A DNA stretch of 64,000 nucleotides from Adenophora triphylla var. japonica (taxonomy: Eukaryota > Streptophyta > Magnoliopsida > Asterales > Campanulaceae), in assembly GCA_022495995.1 (NCBI GenBank), contig JAFEMH010000075.1, positions 310,001-374,000 on the forward strand, given 5' to 3'. The notes below the pieces were generated by a model. The model saw only the letters and a list, made by a program, of their open reading frames with translations, was not told the DNA's origin and did no database searches. This document shows, one piece after another, positions 9,219 through 21,042 of the stretch (position 1 is its first letter; every line of letters begins with the position of its first letter). The position numbers and the translations under genes were made by a program.

Positions 9219-12157
9219 ATGGAGACATGGGAGGAAGGCGCTTTTCAAGGCCAAGGGCGTGGCCCGGTAGCGGAGAGGCGGTGGAGCTCGTCCGAATGAG
9301 GAGGCATTACAATCTTTTCGCAATCGATTGCGGAGAGCCACTACCCGATGCTTGGCAACATTGGAGGGCTTACGGATCCAGGATCTCCGAACGGTATACT
9401 TTGAATCCTCTTGATTCCCTTTGTTGATTTCTTGTTTGAAATTTGAATTTTGGGTGATTTTGAAATTTTTTTTTTTGAAAATTCGAATGATTGCATGTTC
9501 ATTGTCTTTGAATCTTGATTTTGATGCTGCATGTTGCAATGATTTATGTGAGTAACCCAGAAATGTGCATTTTGCTTGGGAAAAAGAATTGGCATTTTCG
9601 CCATTTTTTTATTCGAAAATTGCATGTGAAAATTCGAAAATTGTGAGTTTTTTTGTTGATGATGATTTTTTTTGAAATTGAATATTGCATGTTGATGATG
9701 ATGATTTTTTTTGAAATTGAATATTGATATTGATGAATGATGCAATGCATGCATTTTGTTTTGGAAAGAATGGGCATTTTGCCAATATGGGATGTATGTA
9801 TGTTTAGGATTTTTATTTTTGAAAAAGTGGGACGGATTTTTCCTCCCGTTGCATGTAAGATGGATGATATGCATGTATGCAATTTTTTTTTTGAGATGAT
9901 GGATGGTATGCATGTTATTTTATGAAAATGGGACGGAGTTTTTACTTCCGTAGGAATGCATCTTTTTTTTTTGATGAATGCATTGGGATTTCTTGTGTTT
10001 TCTTTTATGCGAGAAAAATGGGGCTATGCTCATTGTATCTTTGTTATCTTTGTCGAAATTTTTTTTTTTAATGCATGTGTATGCTCACTTTTTTTTGTGT
10101 AAATGCAAATGCAATTTTTTTTTGACATTTTCTCTCTCTTTTTTTTTTTGCAGGGCGGAAACCGTTTTGTGACGGAGCGCTGAACAAAATGAAGACTCGA
10201 GGATCGGTGGAGTCCGTGATTGACTTGTGGGACCGGCTTCCGAATGCGGGCCGAGGAGCTTCTGCCGAGTCAGAGGGCAGTGTTGTCGAGACGGGGCTTT
10301 GGGAGTTCGTCGAGTGCTTGAGGAGGCCGGTCAAGTTCCACTAAGAGCAAGGGCTTGATGTTTGCTGCGGCGCGGCATTGGTGGGACGCGACCCACACCT
10401 TTCACTTCTTACGGGGCGAGGCTACGGTTACGCCCTCCGACTATCTTTGCGATCACGGGCTGTCCTTTAATGGACGCGGCATTGAGTGGCGGGACGGCTA
10501 CAGCGATGCGGTCTGCGGGCTCTTACGGGATTTTCCCCTATTCCCAAAAAAAGGGGATGGGGATGGAGTATGCCGTGGTCTACGGCAAGATTGTGGAGAC
10601 CATAGCCGAGTTATGAGGTGGGGAGGAGAGGATAGGCGCCGTCGGATTGCCGGGGCCTTCTTGTGGTTTGCTTTTTCGAGCACGCTCTTTGGACATGCGA
10701 GGGACGGCGATCTTTGCCTTGTTGAGGTCCTTGGAGGGACATGGAGACGGCCGGAGATGTCTCGTGGGGAGAGGCCGGGGCAGCGAGCTTTATTTTGCTC
10801 TTGATAGGTACAGTAGGAGAGGCTGTGAGCTCTTTGTCTTTGCTTTGAGTTTGCCACTGGAGGTATAAGCTCTCTTTTGCTTTCCCTCTTTTTTTTTTTG
10901 AGCACGCACTTTTCTTTTGCCTTTGGATTGATTGGATTTTTACCTTTCGCAGTATGGGCGTTGGAGTTTTTCGCGTCACGATGTGGCGACGGCCGGCGGA
11001 GTACGTCGGGCGTATCCGGCCATGCGGTCTTGGTCCAAGCATGCCCGGGAGAAAGATAAGCTCCGAGGGCGTACGACTCTCTGTACGCGGATTGCCTTCC
11101 TTTGACGGAGGCCGAGACGGATGAGGGGATGATATTCTTCCCACAGGATCGCTTTGAGGTGGCGCGGTGAAGCGGCGAGATTTACGGGTTTGTGCGGCGG
11201 AGGATTTTGAGAGGTCGACTGCGTGCATATTATGCGGGAGAGAGGGTGACGCGCCGGCATGGCGTGAGCTCGCCTTTGAGGACACGGTGGAGCCTCCCGT
11301 CGATATGATGCACCCGGCGATCGGTCCGTGACTGGGATGATTACCGAGCCGGCCCGGCACTTCTCGGATTTCGTGGCGATTGAGCCATATGCGACATTCG
11401 TCTTGAGGAGGCCGAGGATGCCTCGGGTTACGGATAGGGAGGGGCTTGGGATCCGCGGTACCCTCGGACGGATTTTTCCTATATCCCGGGATGGGGTCCG
11501 ATTGAGGGTGCGAGATCCCTCGGCCCGAGCGACTTCCACGAAGCTTTCGGCCTCGTCGGGTATGAAGGTATGGCTTCACCTTTTCCCCTTCTTTTTCTTT
11601 CCTTTTGTTTCATCATCTTTAGCATCACCTCTTTTTTTTTGACGCTTTTGCTTTTGTGCGGTTTTCGGAGGTGGTCGTCGAGAAGGCGCGAAGCAAGTGA
11701 TCGGGGCCAAGAGATTCATCGGGAGGATGGTCGCTTGCGGGGCTCCTCGAGGCTAGAGCGGCGACCACGGCCGGCGCACAGTCGGACGGGAGGCTTCCCC
11801 TATTCGCTCGTAGACTTCTTCGGAGACTCCTTTGTCTCCTCTCCTTGATCCCCGCGGTGCTGCCTTCGGATCACGTCATTCTCGAGGATCCACACGGGCG
11901 GGGACACGTATGGCGGCATGGCGGGTCGTCTTCGTACGTCCGGGGAGTCCGACGCCTTCACCTTCGGATACGATTTTTCGCGAGATCTCGGCTTGCCCTA
12001 TCGGAGCGTGCCGGTTGGTCTGATGAGCCTCTTCTACGGAGACGAGGACGATTACGAGCCCGAGATTTTCGGGGCTCCTGAGGAGGCGGGCCCGAGTGCA
12101 AGAGGGCCGGGGAGACATCGGGCGGCGGAGACTCCGATTGATTTTTTTGAGATTTGA
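9219..12157 (+). pseudogene. Decayed PMD gene 1 of element B (antisense to B)
   Basis: This is the homologue of the intact PMD gene at 44895-47284. The first exon is about 9219-9393. A long T-rich intron (9394-10154) ends TTTTTTTGCAG. The second exon, about 10155-10862, contains HWWDATHTFHF and EATVTPSDY and ends with the same CTGGAG|GTA donor as the intact gene. The third starts near 10953 and ends near 11567 with GGTATGAAG|GTATGG. The last part ends at 12157 with ETPIDFFEI. Several frameshifts break exons 2 and 3. PMD (aminotransferase-like) proteins are plant nuclear factors, some active in transposon silencing. Exon limits are approximate. Confidence 0.75.
9394..10154 (+). other. T-rich intron of the B PMD1 pseudogene
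   Basis: No coding signal. The stretch is rich in T-runs and in ATGCATG and TGATGATG strings, and ends with a long polypyrimidine tract and GCAG. The corresponding C intron (45447-45548) is only about 100 bases, so B's is expanded, or part of it is decayed coding sequence. Confidence 0.55.
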
Positions 12158-12484
12158 GATTGAGATTTAGATTTGTACGGCTTATGCATGCACATTTTTT
12201 TTTTTTTTTGGATGTAATAATTTAGGATTTTATTTATGTTTGTTTGTTTTTTTTTATGCACACTCTTTTTTTTTTTGGAATGTAATAATTTAGGATTTTA
12301 TTTTATGAATGCAATGCGGTATGAATGCGAGTGTTGCATGAGCCTTGATTTTTTTTGCAAGGGTGTTTGGTATATGGTGGTTTGGGGAGGTTTTGCACGG
12401 GTTTCGAGCAACCTGGACGGAATATTCCTCTTTTGGTGTAGCGGCTTGGGCCCATTTGCAGATTTTTTTGGAAAGACAATCCCT
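12158..12484. other. Spacer between PMD pseudogenes of B
   Basis: T-rich 3'-UTR-like sequence with the phrase GGAATGTAATAATTTAGG repeated in variant form at about 12210 and 12275, a short tandem duplication. Nothing coding is recognised. Confidence 0.5.
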
Positions 12485-12496
12485 ATCCGCGCGGAT
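12485..12496. promoter_or_regulatory. ATCCGCGCGGAT palindrome upstream of B PMD2
   Basis: Perfect 12 bp palindrome about 120 bases before the probable start codon of the second PMD pseudogene. The core TCCGCGCGGA is identical to the palindrome 23 bases upstream of the TATA box in the B LTR at 6890-6899. Confidence 0.5.
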
Positions 12497-12617
12497 GAGG
12501 GGGCATCGACGTTGTCCTTTAATTTTTGGTTGAATCTGGTCTTGCTTTATTTCAAATTCAAATATCCTCTTCAACCTCCAGTCCAACACATTTTCGGGGA
12601 GAAAGAGAGAGAAAAAC

Positions 12618-14150
12618 CATGGAAAACTTTAGAAAAGCTCCATCAAAATTGTCCCAAGAAGTCCCAAATGTCATTCTTGACAAGTTCAAGGATTGGTCCT
12701 GGAAATCATGCATGAGAGGAGGTTCTTCTTTGAAGAAAGGTATAAGGTGAAGTGCTTATGGTCTCTCAAGGAATTGATTCCGGATTATGAGCTTTTGAGG
12801 GCTTCTTCCTCATTTTGGGATACTAGGAGGCATGTCTTTTGCCTTTCCTTCAACGAGATTGTTCCGGCGTCGAAGAATTTCGGGCCTTGCTTGGAGGTCG
12901 GAGGTGGAAGGGATAGCGGTTCCTTTGCCCGGAGGGGCTTCTTTTGCTGACAGATTGTGCGTCCTCCTTCATCTTTCCCCGGAGGAAGCGCAAGGTATGA
13001 TCCGCGGTCCCGATCATTTCGATATTTCCGGTCTTCCCGACAGATTTAGGGGCCTAGGTTTGGTGGATGATGCCTATTGGGATGCCTTTGCACTTTGTAT
13101 GTTTGGCACTTTGTTCATGGTCTATTCCTTTGGGATTTGCCATCGGTCTGCTAGATGTTGTTGTCGTTCGCTGTCGCACAGGCGAAGATGTCGTTCCTTT
13201 GATTACTGGGGGAGACTTTTCATGCTCTCGATAGTTAGCTACGGAAGACGGTATATGCGCGGGGCGGCCCGTTCCTCTTGACCCCGTGGGTGATGGAGCG
13301 TTTGGGGTTCTTCGGGAAACCTCGATATGATCAAGCCTTGGACTTTTGCCGGGAGAGGTGTTGATGTAGATTTTGATGATCGGGGCTCGTGGGAGCGTTG
13401 GATGGCGGGTCGCCAGGGGAAGATATCGGATGGTCGGTGCCTCATTGGCGGGTGGAGACTCGCGAGTGCTTCGAAGGGGACGGGTCTCCCGTGGTTATGC
13501 TTAGGGCTTTCTCGGTCCGGCTTCTATATTCCGCTTTAGTTCTGAGACAGTTTGGCTTGGAGCGAGGTTCCTTTGGAGGGCTTTGATGATATAGCCACCG
13601 GGTGGTGGCTCCTGTTTCTATGGATGATCCCTCGGTGTTTCCATTTCTTTCCCGAGCATGGAGGTATGATGCCTTTCCTCCTCGGGTCATTCTCAGGGCG
13701 TCAGACCGGTGTTCCCGACCACTTGGTACACTGGATTGGTATGAGAGGCATGCAGGAGAGACTCGGGTGGCTATTTTGAGACGAGGCGTGAGGCCATTGT
13801 GGGTGCGGAGGACAGGCCGTTTCGAGAGGAGGAGGGCCGAGGCGAGGGCCAACCCTCATGACAGAGCGGAGACGGCGTGACCGACTATGAGGCTTACGTC
13901 AAGAGACAGGAGAGGAGGGCTCCTATGCTACCGGCTAGGCTACGGGAGATGAGGGATGACGCTAGTGGCTACTAAGGCCCCGACAGAGGCTGGTTTGATA
14001 GACCCTTGTCCCTATACCGAGCTTGGTAGGAGGAACACCGACATTTTCTGTTCGGAAAAGAAGACTCGAAGGGGAAGAAGAGGGGAGAGGCCGTGCAGTG
14101 GCTTGGAGTGACTACGAGGTTTCCGAGTATCCCTTTCTTGTCATGGCGTA
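12618..14150 (+). pseudogene. Decayed PMD-like gene 2 of element B (antisense to B)
   Basis: This is the homologue of the intact gene at 47892-49313. The opening MENFRKAPSKLSQEVPNVIL is followed by pieces in shifting frames: FEERYKVKCLWSLKELIP and SFWDTRRHVFCLSFNEIVP, matching FGVKCIWSLLPM and FWDESNHVFNFSYNEITP of the intact gene. Several frameshifts break it. Downstream, the phrase CTTAGACTCATCAAA (about 14219) is shared with the 3' flank of the intact gene (about 49429), so even the 3' UTR is homologous. The gene is convergent with B's integrase. Confidence 0.75.
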
Positions 14151-14809
14151 CACATTAGTTTGATTATGTATCTTAGTTTTCTTTTAGCGAGGTTGCCGGT
14201 TGTAGGAATGAATCGGGCTTAGACTCATCAAAGAGCTTTTTAACTTGTAATGAATATTTGAATTGCTTTAGAGTTTTTCGAGACGCTTTCATGGTCGATC
14301 AATTGTATTGATGCCAAAGTATGGCTTTTATTTGTGCTTTAGACCGAACCGTTTCCGGTGCCTACGTTCCCCTCATTTTGAGGAGCTCGGGTCTTCGTAG
14401 TTCAACCTGGTGAACTCTTTTTTTTTGTTTTTGTTTTTTTGTTTTTTTGTTTTTTTTTTTTGCAACCACATTTTTACCTAGGCCGCCCTTTTCGGGTTTC
14501 TAACCTAGTTGGGTATTACTCTTTTAGCACTCCTTTTTTTTTGTTTTTTTGTTGTTTTTTTTTTGGTGCAACCCCGTTTTTTACCTAGAGGCCGCCCTTT
14601 CGGGTTTCTAACCTAGTTGGGCATTACCTTTAGCACTCCTTTTTTTTTTGTTTTTTTTTTTTTTGTTTTTTTTTTTTGGTGCAACCCCTGTTTTTTACCT
14701 AGACCGCCCCTTTTCGGGCTTTCGACCTAGTTGGGTATTACTCTTTTAGCACTCTTTTTTTTTGTTATTCTTCTCTCTTTTTTTACGCGTAGTATCTCGC
14801 GCAGCCTTG
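14151..14809. repeat. Spacer between convergent units: conserved hairpin plus three CCTAG repeats
   Basis: A CTACG/CGTAG hairpin motif lies at 14358-14403, with inner stem CCTCA/TGAGG. Three roughly 112 bp units follow (about 14471, 14583, 14694), each with ACCTAG, CCGCCC, TTTTCGGG and AACCTAG, separated by T/G homopolymer. The CCTAG/CTAGG and CGCCC/GGG arms can pair. In C the same interval (49500-49820) holds two similar units, so this block sits between the 3' ends of pol and PMD2 in both elements. Confidence 0.7.
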
Positions 14810-15520
14810 TCACCATTCACCGGGTGTACAAAGTGGGATTCCCGTCGAGGTCTCAAGGAAAGCTGTATGGTTCCTCCGGAGAAGATCTTCCTCGGACGAC
14901 ATATGGCCCGACCCATACAGGCTCCCATTTGCCGAGGGGGTTGATACGGACCGGGGCTTTTCTTTTAAAACGAGATCACCTTCTCGGATCTCCCGATGCT
15001 TTACTTTCTTGTCGAAGGCTCTAGCCATTCTTCCTTGGTAGGCCCGGATGTGTTCCATGGCCTTCAATCGGCGTTCGTCTAGTAGGGCCAATTCATCATG
15101 GCGACTCTAGAGCCATTCGACCTCGTTGATCCGGCTTTCCAAGCAGTATACCTGAGCGAGGGTATTTCTAGCTCGATTGGGAGTACGGCTTCCATTCCGT
15201 ATGTGAGGGCAAAAGGTGTTTCCCGCTGCCGTTCGACCGATGTTCTCGTAGCCCCAGAGTGCCAGTGTAACTTCTGCCAATCTCTCGCCTTGGACAGCCA
15301 TTTTCCGGATGATATTTTCCAGAGTCTTGTTTGCTGCCTCGACGGCTCCGTTGGTTTGGGGCCCGTAGGAGATGACTTGTGACGGGTTATTCGGAATTCC
15401 GCCAAAGCTTTTTCACATTCCCTTCGAAGTGGGATCCATTATCTCGAGATGATTTCGCCGGCAACCCGTATCCGCACATGATGTTTTCTTTGATGAAGAG
15501 GGCAACTTTCTTTGAGGTTG
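14810..15520 (-). pseudogene. Integrase remnant of element B
   Basis: Frameshifted minus-strand pieces match the integrase of C: EFRITRHKSSP, ETPFALTYGMEAVLPIELE and LLDERRLKAMEHIRAYQ, then IREGDLVLK. Only the C-terminal half of the catalytic core and the C-terminal domain remain. The upstream part, from the zinc-binding domain back through RNase H and reverse transcriptase, is deleted. Confidence 0.85.
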
Positions 15521-15560
15521 AGGATTTTGTAGACTTTGCAGAGCATCCTTTCCGATTCCT
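15521..15560 (-). other. Junction of ~2.5 kb RT-RNase H deletion in B
   Basis: Left of here the sequence aligns with C near 50530-50560 (integrase). Right of here it aligns with C near 53035 (TCCTTTCGATTCCTTCGAAGAA, pol N-terminal linker). About 2.5 kb holding the reverse transcriptase, both RNase H domains and part of integrase is missing. The exact breakpoint cannot be read by eye. Confidence 0.75.
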
Positions 15561-17470
15561 TCGAAGAAATCACCAATCAAGGCGTCTCTTTAGGCTCTTC
15601 CGCAGCTCCCAAATTCACACTTGTCAAAATCTCTTCGGCGAGCTGGGCTCGATTTTCCTCTTCCTGACAACCCGCTTAAAGATTTTTTTTTGTTGTTTGA
15701 TTTTTTTTTGTTTAATGTGTCCGCTTCTTTATCTAATGAATTATTATTAAAAAAAATTTTTTTTAATTAATTCATCATTAGTTAAAGTGGCAATCAAGGG
15801 ATACTCGAAGGTTCGTCATTTCATTGAAAACGAAAAGGAATACAAAGGCTTGCTACATACACTCGTAGTCTTCAGCGTAAGGCCATCGGACGACCCTAGA
15901 GACTCGATCTTAACAAAGAGAGACTCGGGAGGACTTGTCCTAGATTGACACAAAGTGGACGGGGGACCAATCCAAGCTTGGTGATCATTTCCTCCTTGGT
16001 CGCGGACGGGCTCGAGAGAGTTTCCCAATTCTTTAGCGGCATCGCCGCTTGGTGGCCTCATGACTCTGAACCGTGGCCGTTTTTGTTTTCCTTTCTCAAT
16101 TGCCGCTATCATCTCTTGGACCGAGCCGAGATCAATCAGTCTCGGCACTGTACTTCTTCTTCGAACAATTGCCGCATAACCGCACCATCCCAATCATCTC
16201 GAGGGAAATTCCGTGGCCTTAGCTTTTGGCACCGTCAATTCGAATTCGTGTTTCGGATCTTCCCTGCGTAGGAATAGTGGTTGTGAGCTTCTCGAACCTG
16301 CTCCACTGTGTCGTGCACGCTCTCGAAGGTATACTCACTCTTCATGGCAAGTGGTAGCCCTGTGTATCTTGGGTAGGTCCAGAACATTCTACGGACCGGG
16401 TTAGCCTTGGTTCCTCCGAACTTGTTGAGGCTATCTTGTAGCTTTAGCCATCCCGCCGTAGGAGTGGGCTCTGTGATGTTTCCCGGTTGTGTGGGACCCT
16501 TTACAAAGTAGTCACCAAATTAGGACCGAAGGGGAGAGATTTAGGGTTGTCGGCCGGGACCTTTCCCGTGGCGCCTTCAAATCTTTTTTCCTTTCGCAAA
16601 GGTCCACTGGGAGGCCTCATATCCTGTGCCGTGGCGAGTATTCCGTCCTTTCACTTCGATGAGTTTGTGAGTTCCTTGTTGGTGCTTCCCTGCACCGAGG
16701 CCAGTAGATAGCTCATTTTTCTCATCATTTTCAAGACCGGTGGGATTTTATCCCGAGTGACCGTCGATCTATGTTGCACACTTGGGCCTTGGGAGGCTCG
16801 ACCGTGAAGCCTCGTTAGCATGTGACCTTCCTCGTCATGTTTGATTTCTAGAATAGGTATTCCGCCCGTATCTCGTGCCCTCTAAAGTGACTAAATCTCC
16901 GTAAATGGTCGTCGATCCCCATTCGAGACGAATTTCACACACTCGGTGGAGGCTTGAGGCGACCCCTTTGACTTGATGGAGCCAAGGTCTTCCCAATAAG
17001 GCATTGAAAGTAATCGGGATGTCGATAACCCGGAATTCCACAGTATCAATTTCGTCCAAACCAGAGGTCTAAAGTGGCGACTCCAAGGACTGCTCGGGAT
17101 GTTGAGTCGTAAGCTTTGACTGTGAGGAAGAAGGCTTCAAGTCTCGTAGTCTTGATATCAAGCAAGCTCATGATCTTTGCCGGAAGAATGTTCATTCCGG
17201 ACCCATTATCAACCAGACCCGAGGGAGGCGTCGTTCATCCACTGGACCGTGATGAAGAGAGGCTCATTATGATCAGCCCCAAATTGAGGGAGGTCGAGAT
17301 CTCGTGAAAGTGATTATGTTCCCGTAATGGATGTTTCCAATCAGTCGTACCACATCATCGGGAGTAGCATCAATAGGCACGAGAGTGCGAGCCAGCTTTC
17401 TTCCGCTTTCACTTATGGGGATAGGACGAAGTGAGTAGAGACCAGAGGGAAATGTTGGCCTCGTGTTTGC
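15561..17470 (-). pseudogene. Protease / G-patch / pol linker remnant of element B
   Basis: This corresponds to C 53040-54700. The phrase GTGTCCGCTTCTTTATCTAA (about 15718) matches C 53196. The minus-strand peptide FNALLGRPWLHQVKGV (near 16980) matches MGRPWLHQMNGV after the C protease. Around 17150-17230 the sequence fits the protease strand (GSGMNILPA-like). Frames are broken repeatedly, so no protein is made. Confidence 0.6.
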
Positions 17471-19343
17471 TTCAACCGGGTGAGCACGGGATCCTCTTTT
17501 TCGTGGTCCGGAGTTTCACTGCCTTAGCATAGGGGCGGCGATCTTCTTTCGGTGCTTGATCTGTGGCCTTCTTATCTCGCTCTTGGGATTTCCTTGGAAG
17601 ATCTCGCCTGCAGCGGGTCAACAGATTAACTTCCTCATCGGCCGTCTCTTGACCGGATTTCTTCAATGCCGCTAAGGTCAACGGGGAGCCCTTTGGCTAT
17701 TGGCCACCGGGCCCGACGGAGTCTAGCGACAAAGTGAGGGGCCGAGCCAGACCGGCTCCTTCCCCGGGCGGCCCTTATAACCGCTTCCCAAGTCACAAGC
17801 TTTGGGTTTGGGGTTGTGTTGTTGCCCTTGATGGCCCACGAGCTAGGGCGTCCTCCGATTCACTCTCATGGCCGGCCTTGCTCATAGTTATCATGCAACA
17901 AGAGTCGCTATTGTCGGGACTCTGCGGCTTTTCGATCTCATCCCCGGTATAGTGCAGCCATTCCGATTCCCTTCGTAATACTCGAGTTGGAGATGATTAT
18001 AGCGTTCCGTGTGGGAGGCGCATCCGGTATCATGCCGCTTCTAGGACTTCTCTCGAAAGCCGACATACATTCGGGGAAGGTGACCTCTTCTGGGTAACCC
18101 CGACAAGGAGTGTTACTTTGTTCTGGGTGGATTTGATCTAACCATGGTTATTTTCTCATTTGGGCGGATGGGAGTTAATTTTCCTCTTTCGATCGTATCT
18201 TCGACTATCACCGGATCGGACACCCGAAAACCCTTTCCCCAAAGCATGGTAGGCAAGTGTTGAATTCTAAGACATCCACGTGCTCGCATCCATGAAACTT
18301 CATGGCCTTCATGTCCTCGGTCTCATATTCGTCTTCCGAAGTTTCTTCGTCGTCGCTTGCCGATAACCAGCCATTGTGCCCGGCTCCCATGGGCTCATTT
18401 CTCGGCATGATTGTTCCGCATTGTTTCCGGATCGGGGCCTCGCTTGACTCTTCACTCGTCATCATCATCATCATCGCCATCGGAATCTTCTTCCCATACT
18501 ACCGGGATTTCGCCGAGAGGGAACGCCGATCAAACCCGTTGGGGGAATATGGGTGCGTGCAACCGCAAAAATTGTCATATGTTCCCATTCCCTAAGTGGC
18601 AATTGTGACTCGCCTTCTCCTCCCGTAAATTGCGGGGGAAGAGTGAGAGGGGGTGGCACGTATTTGACACTGTGTAGGATATAGAAGGAATCCTCCTCTT
18701 CCGATTCTTCACTGTTCTCTGGATCATATTCGGCTCTCCCAAAGCCAATTTGCAAGTGTACTAGCTCCGCATGCTCTTCGGCCTCTTTGCCGATAAGCCC
18801 CAAGACAGCGCCGCCGGAAGCTTTCTTGTTCGATTCTTCTCGATTGTTCTAACCATCTTGTGTAAATGGTCCTCTCATATTTTGAACGGAATGCCCCTGC
18901 TTCTTCGTATTGGCCTTCCCTTCATCCGAGAAATAGCGGGCCTCGTATTCTTGCAAGGAGTCTCCGACATGAGACCAAGATGGGTTGATTCGCTCGATAT
19001 CCTCAAGGCCGAGGGGGAATCCGACCAGATCCTCGACGAGGTTGGCCACGGGTATTTGGGGACCTTCATCAAGCATCTTCCGGGCGTGCGAAGATTCTCC
19101 GCATTCAATCATATTCACTCGATTATGGTTCCTTGGCGTGATTTTTGATCGTGTTAGGCCCCTTCGGGGCCTTCCAACTTTCCTTGCTCTATTAGCCCCT
19201 GGATTGCCTTTTTCAGAGTAAAGCGGTGCCGCCGATGTCCGTGAGCTTGATGAAAAGCACAATACTTTGTAGTATCCACGGGAGCATTCGGATTTCTGGG
19301 TTGGAAATTCTCCAAAGGCCGCAAAGAAGCCTTCTTTCACCAC
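17471..19343 (-). pseudogene. gag-protease linker remnant of element B
   Basis: The minus strand holds unlinked frames: an acidic segment (SDDEETSEDEYETED near 18340), a serine/glutamate-rich one (EESEEEDSFYILH near 18700), and one with INPSWSHVGDSLQEYEARYF (near 18960). I recognise no domain beyond the expected zinc-knuckle-to-protease interval. The A/G-rich codons hint at a disordered acidic linker. Confidence 0.5.
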
Positions 19344-21042
19344 CCCCTAAAGATGTCATTCAGGGCATTCCAAAGTTTTCGAGATTTATGACCCGCGGTC
19401 CGGGCTCTACCGGTTTCCCGGGAGCAAAAGGAGTCGTGTTATTACATTCCCGTCCCGCATAGTTAATCATCTCTTTGCCTTTAGCAGGTGAAGCAGCGGT
19501 GTTTGCAGGAGGAGCCCGATATCTCGTAGGCGTGTGCAAAGCAGCCTGCGGTTGCCGATTGTAGGCCTTTTCAAACTTAGCCGCAGAGTTAACCATGGCC
19601 CGTAAGTCCGAGTATGGGAAGTGACCGAGGGAGGCTCTCGATGTGGTTTCAAGCATGACCGGAAGATGTCCAATTGTTCCTCTTCGGAAGGAGGGATGGC
19701 CATTTCACCGAGTTTCGCATTCCACCGCTTGTAAAAGTCCCCAACATTCTCATCAGACGCCGCACCGTTGTTTGTAGGTCAACCCTATTTGTTTCCCATT
19801 CCAAGTTGGCCTTATATTTTTCTCGTGAAGGCATTGGTAATCTGGTCCCATGTAGCCCCGGCTTCGTGTTTCAAACGGAAGAACCACTTTAAGGCACCGG
19901 ACTTCAAGGATAGATCGAAATAGTCACCAACCGCCGATTGGTACATCCTTTGGCTTTCATCGCCAAGGTATACGTGTCCAAATGGGTTTTCGGGCATGCG
20001 GTCCCATCAAAGAGATCCAGATTAGGCATCACGAATTTGTGGGGCAGAGGAACAATGGAGTCCGGTCTCAGTAGGCCTGGCGGCGTACTTCTTGCGCCGG
20101 CCCGCCGATCTGCGCTTTCATTTCCTTGTGTTGTTCCATGAACCAGCCGATGAGGGTCTTGTGGCGGAACCATGGCATTCAAGCTAGTGGCCGAGCTAGA
20201 GAGAGGAGCTACCACCGGAGGCAGATCGGTGGAGGGAACGGCCGATCCGGGGACGTAGGTGAAAACCCGTCCCGGGCCGAGTTACCCCGGGAGCATGAGT
20301 AGGAGCCTCGAGCAAAAGGATAGAACCTGCGGCTTGCCGTTGATTTTCAACCGGCAAAGTAGGTGGGGCAGCCCCGATGTAGCCGGATAACTTGGATTTC
20401 CAGAGTGGGGCCCGTAAGTAGGCTTGAGTGCGGTCAGCCGTCCCGGATTGTTGAATTGCATGGCCGCCGTGGTGAAGGTGTGTAACCCGGGTACTGCGGT
20501 CCCGGTGATTCGGATGACACCGGGATGGAGGCTTGGTAACCCATAGAAGTCTCGAGTGAGGAATGGATTTGTGTGAGGAGCAAACGAACTAGTACCGTTC
20601 CGAGGAGGCTCCCGATCGTGGCCCGTAACCAAGCCGCGGCGGCATTCCGAACCGTGGCCGTTGCCGCGAAGGTCCGGATTGATCGGTTCCGAACCGAGGA
20701 GGGATCCCGATTAGCCGTGGCATTCCGAGATAGCCCCAACCATGAGAAGACATTCCGTACCGATTTTGCCCCCACCGATTTGTGCCGTCGGGCCGCATGG
20801 ATCCGGTGGTCTCGTGGTTCGGGAGCCGGGCCGACCCGAAAATCGAGGAGCATGGGTTCTCGTAGTGGCACCATAGAGGTGGGTGGCGGCATCCTCGGTG
20901 TAATCGTGGCGACCGAGAGTGGGGTTGGCATCCTCGTCTTCTTCCACGGTGAAGGTGCCATCCTGGATTGAGGCCGGCGGCGACCGTGACTCTTAATAGC
21001 CTCCATAAGGCCGTTTAGCCGTGCTTCCTGCCGTAACCTCAT
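19344..21042 (-). pseudogene. gag remnant of element B
   Basis: Starts MRLRQEARLNGLMEAIKSHG at 21042. Later fragments in different frames match the Retrotrans_gag domain of C: CPKTHLDTYTLAMKAKGCT, GALKWFFRLKHEAGATWDQI, KYKANLEWETNRVDLQTTVR and NSAAKFEKAYN, then NLENFGMP. Frameshifts occur about every 150-200 bases, so the protein is not made. Order and spacing of the fragments follow the C gag. Confidence 0.8.

Noticed and set aside
9123..9913. Histidine/lysine-rich minus-strand frames
   Set aside because: They read through the T-rich intron of the B PMD1 pseudogene; composition alone explains them.
10611..11579. 322-codon minus-strand frame
   Set aside because: Antisense of the decayed PMD1 exons of B. 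The peptide is arginine/proline-rich, as expected from GC-rich antisense, with no domain.
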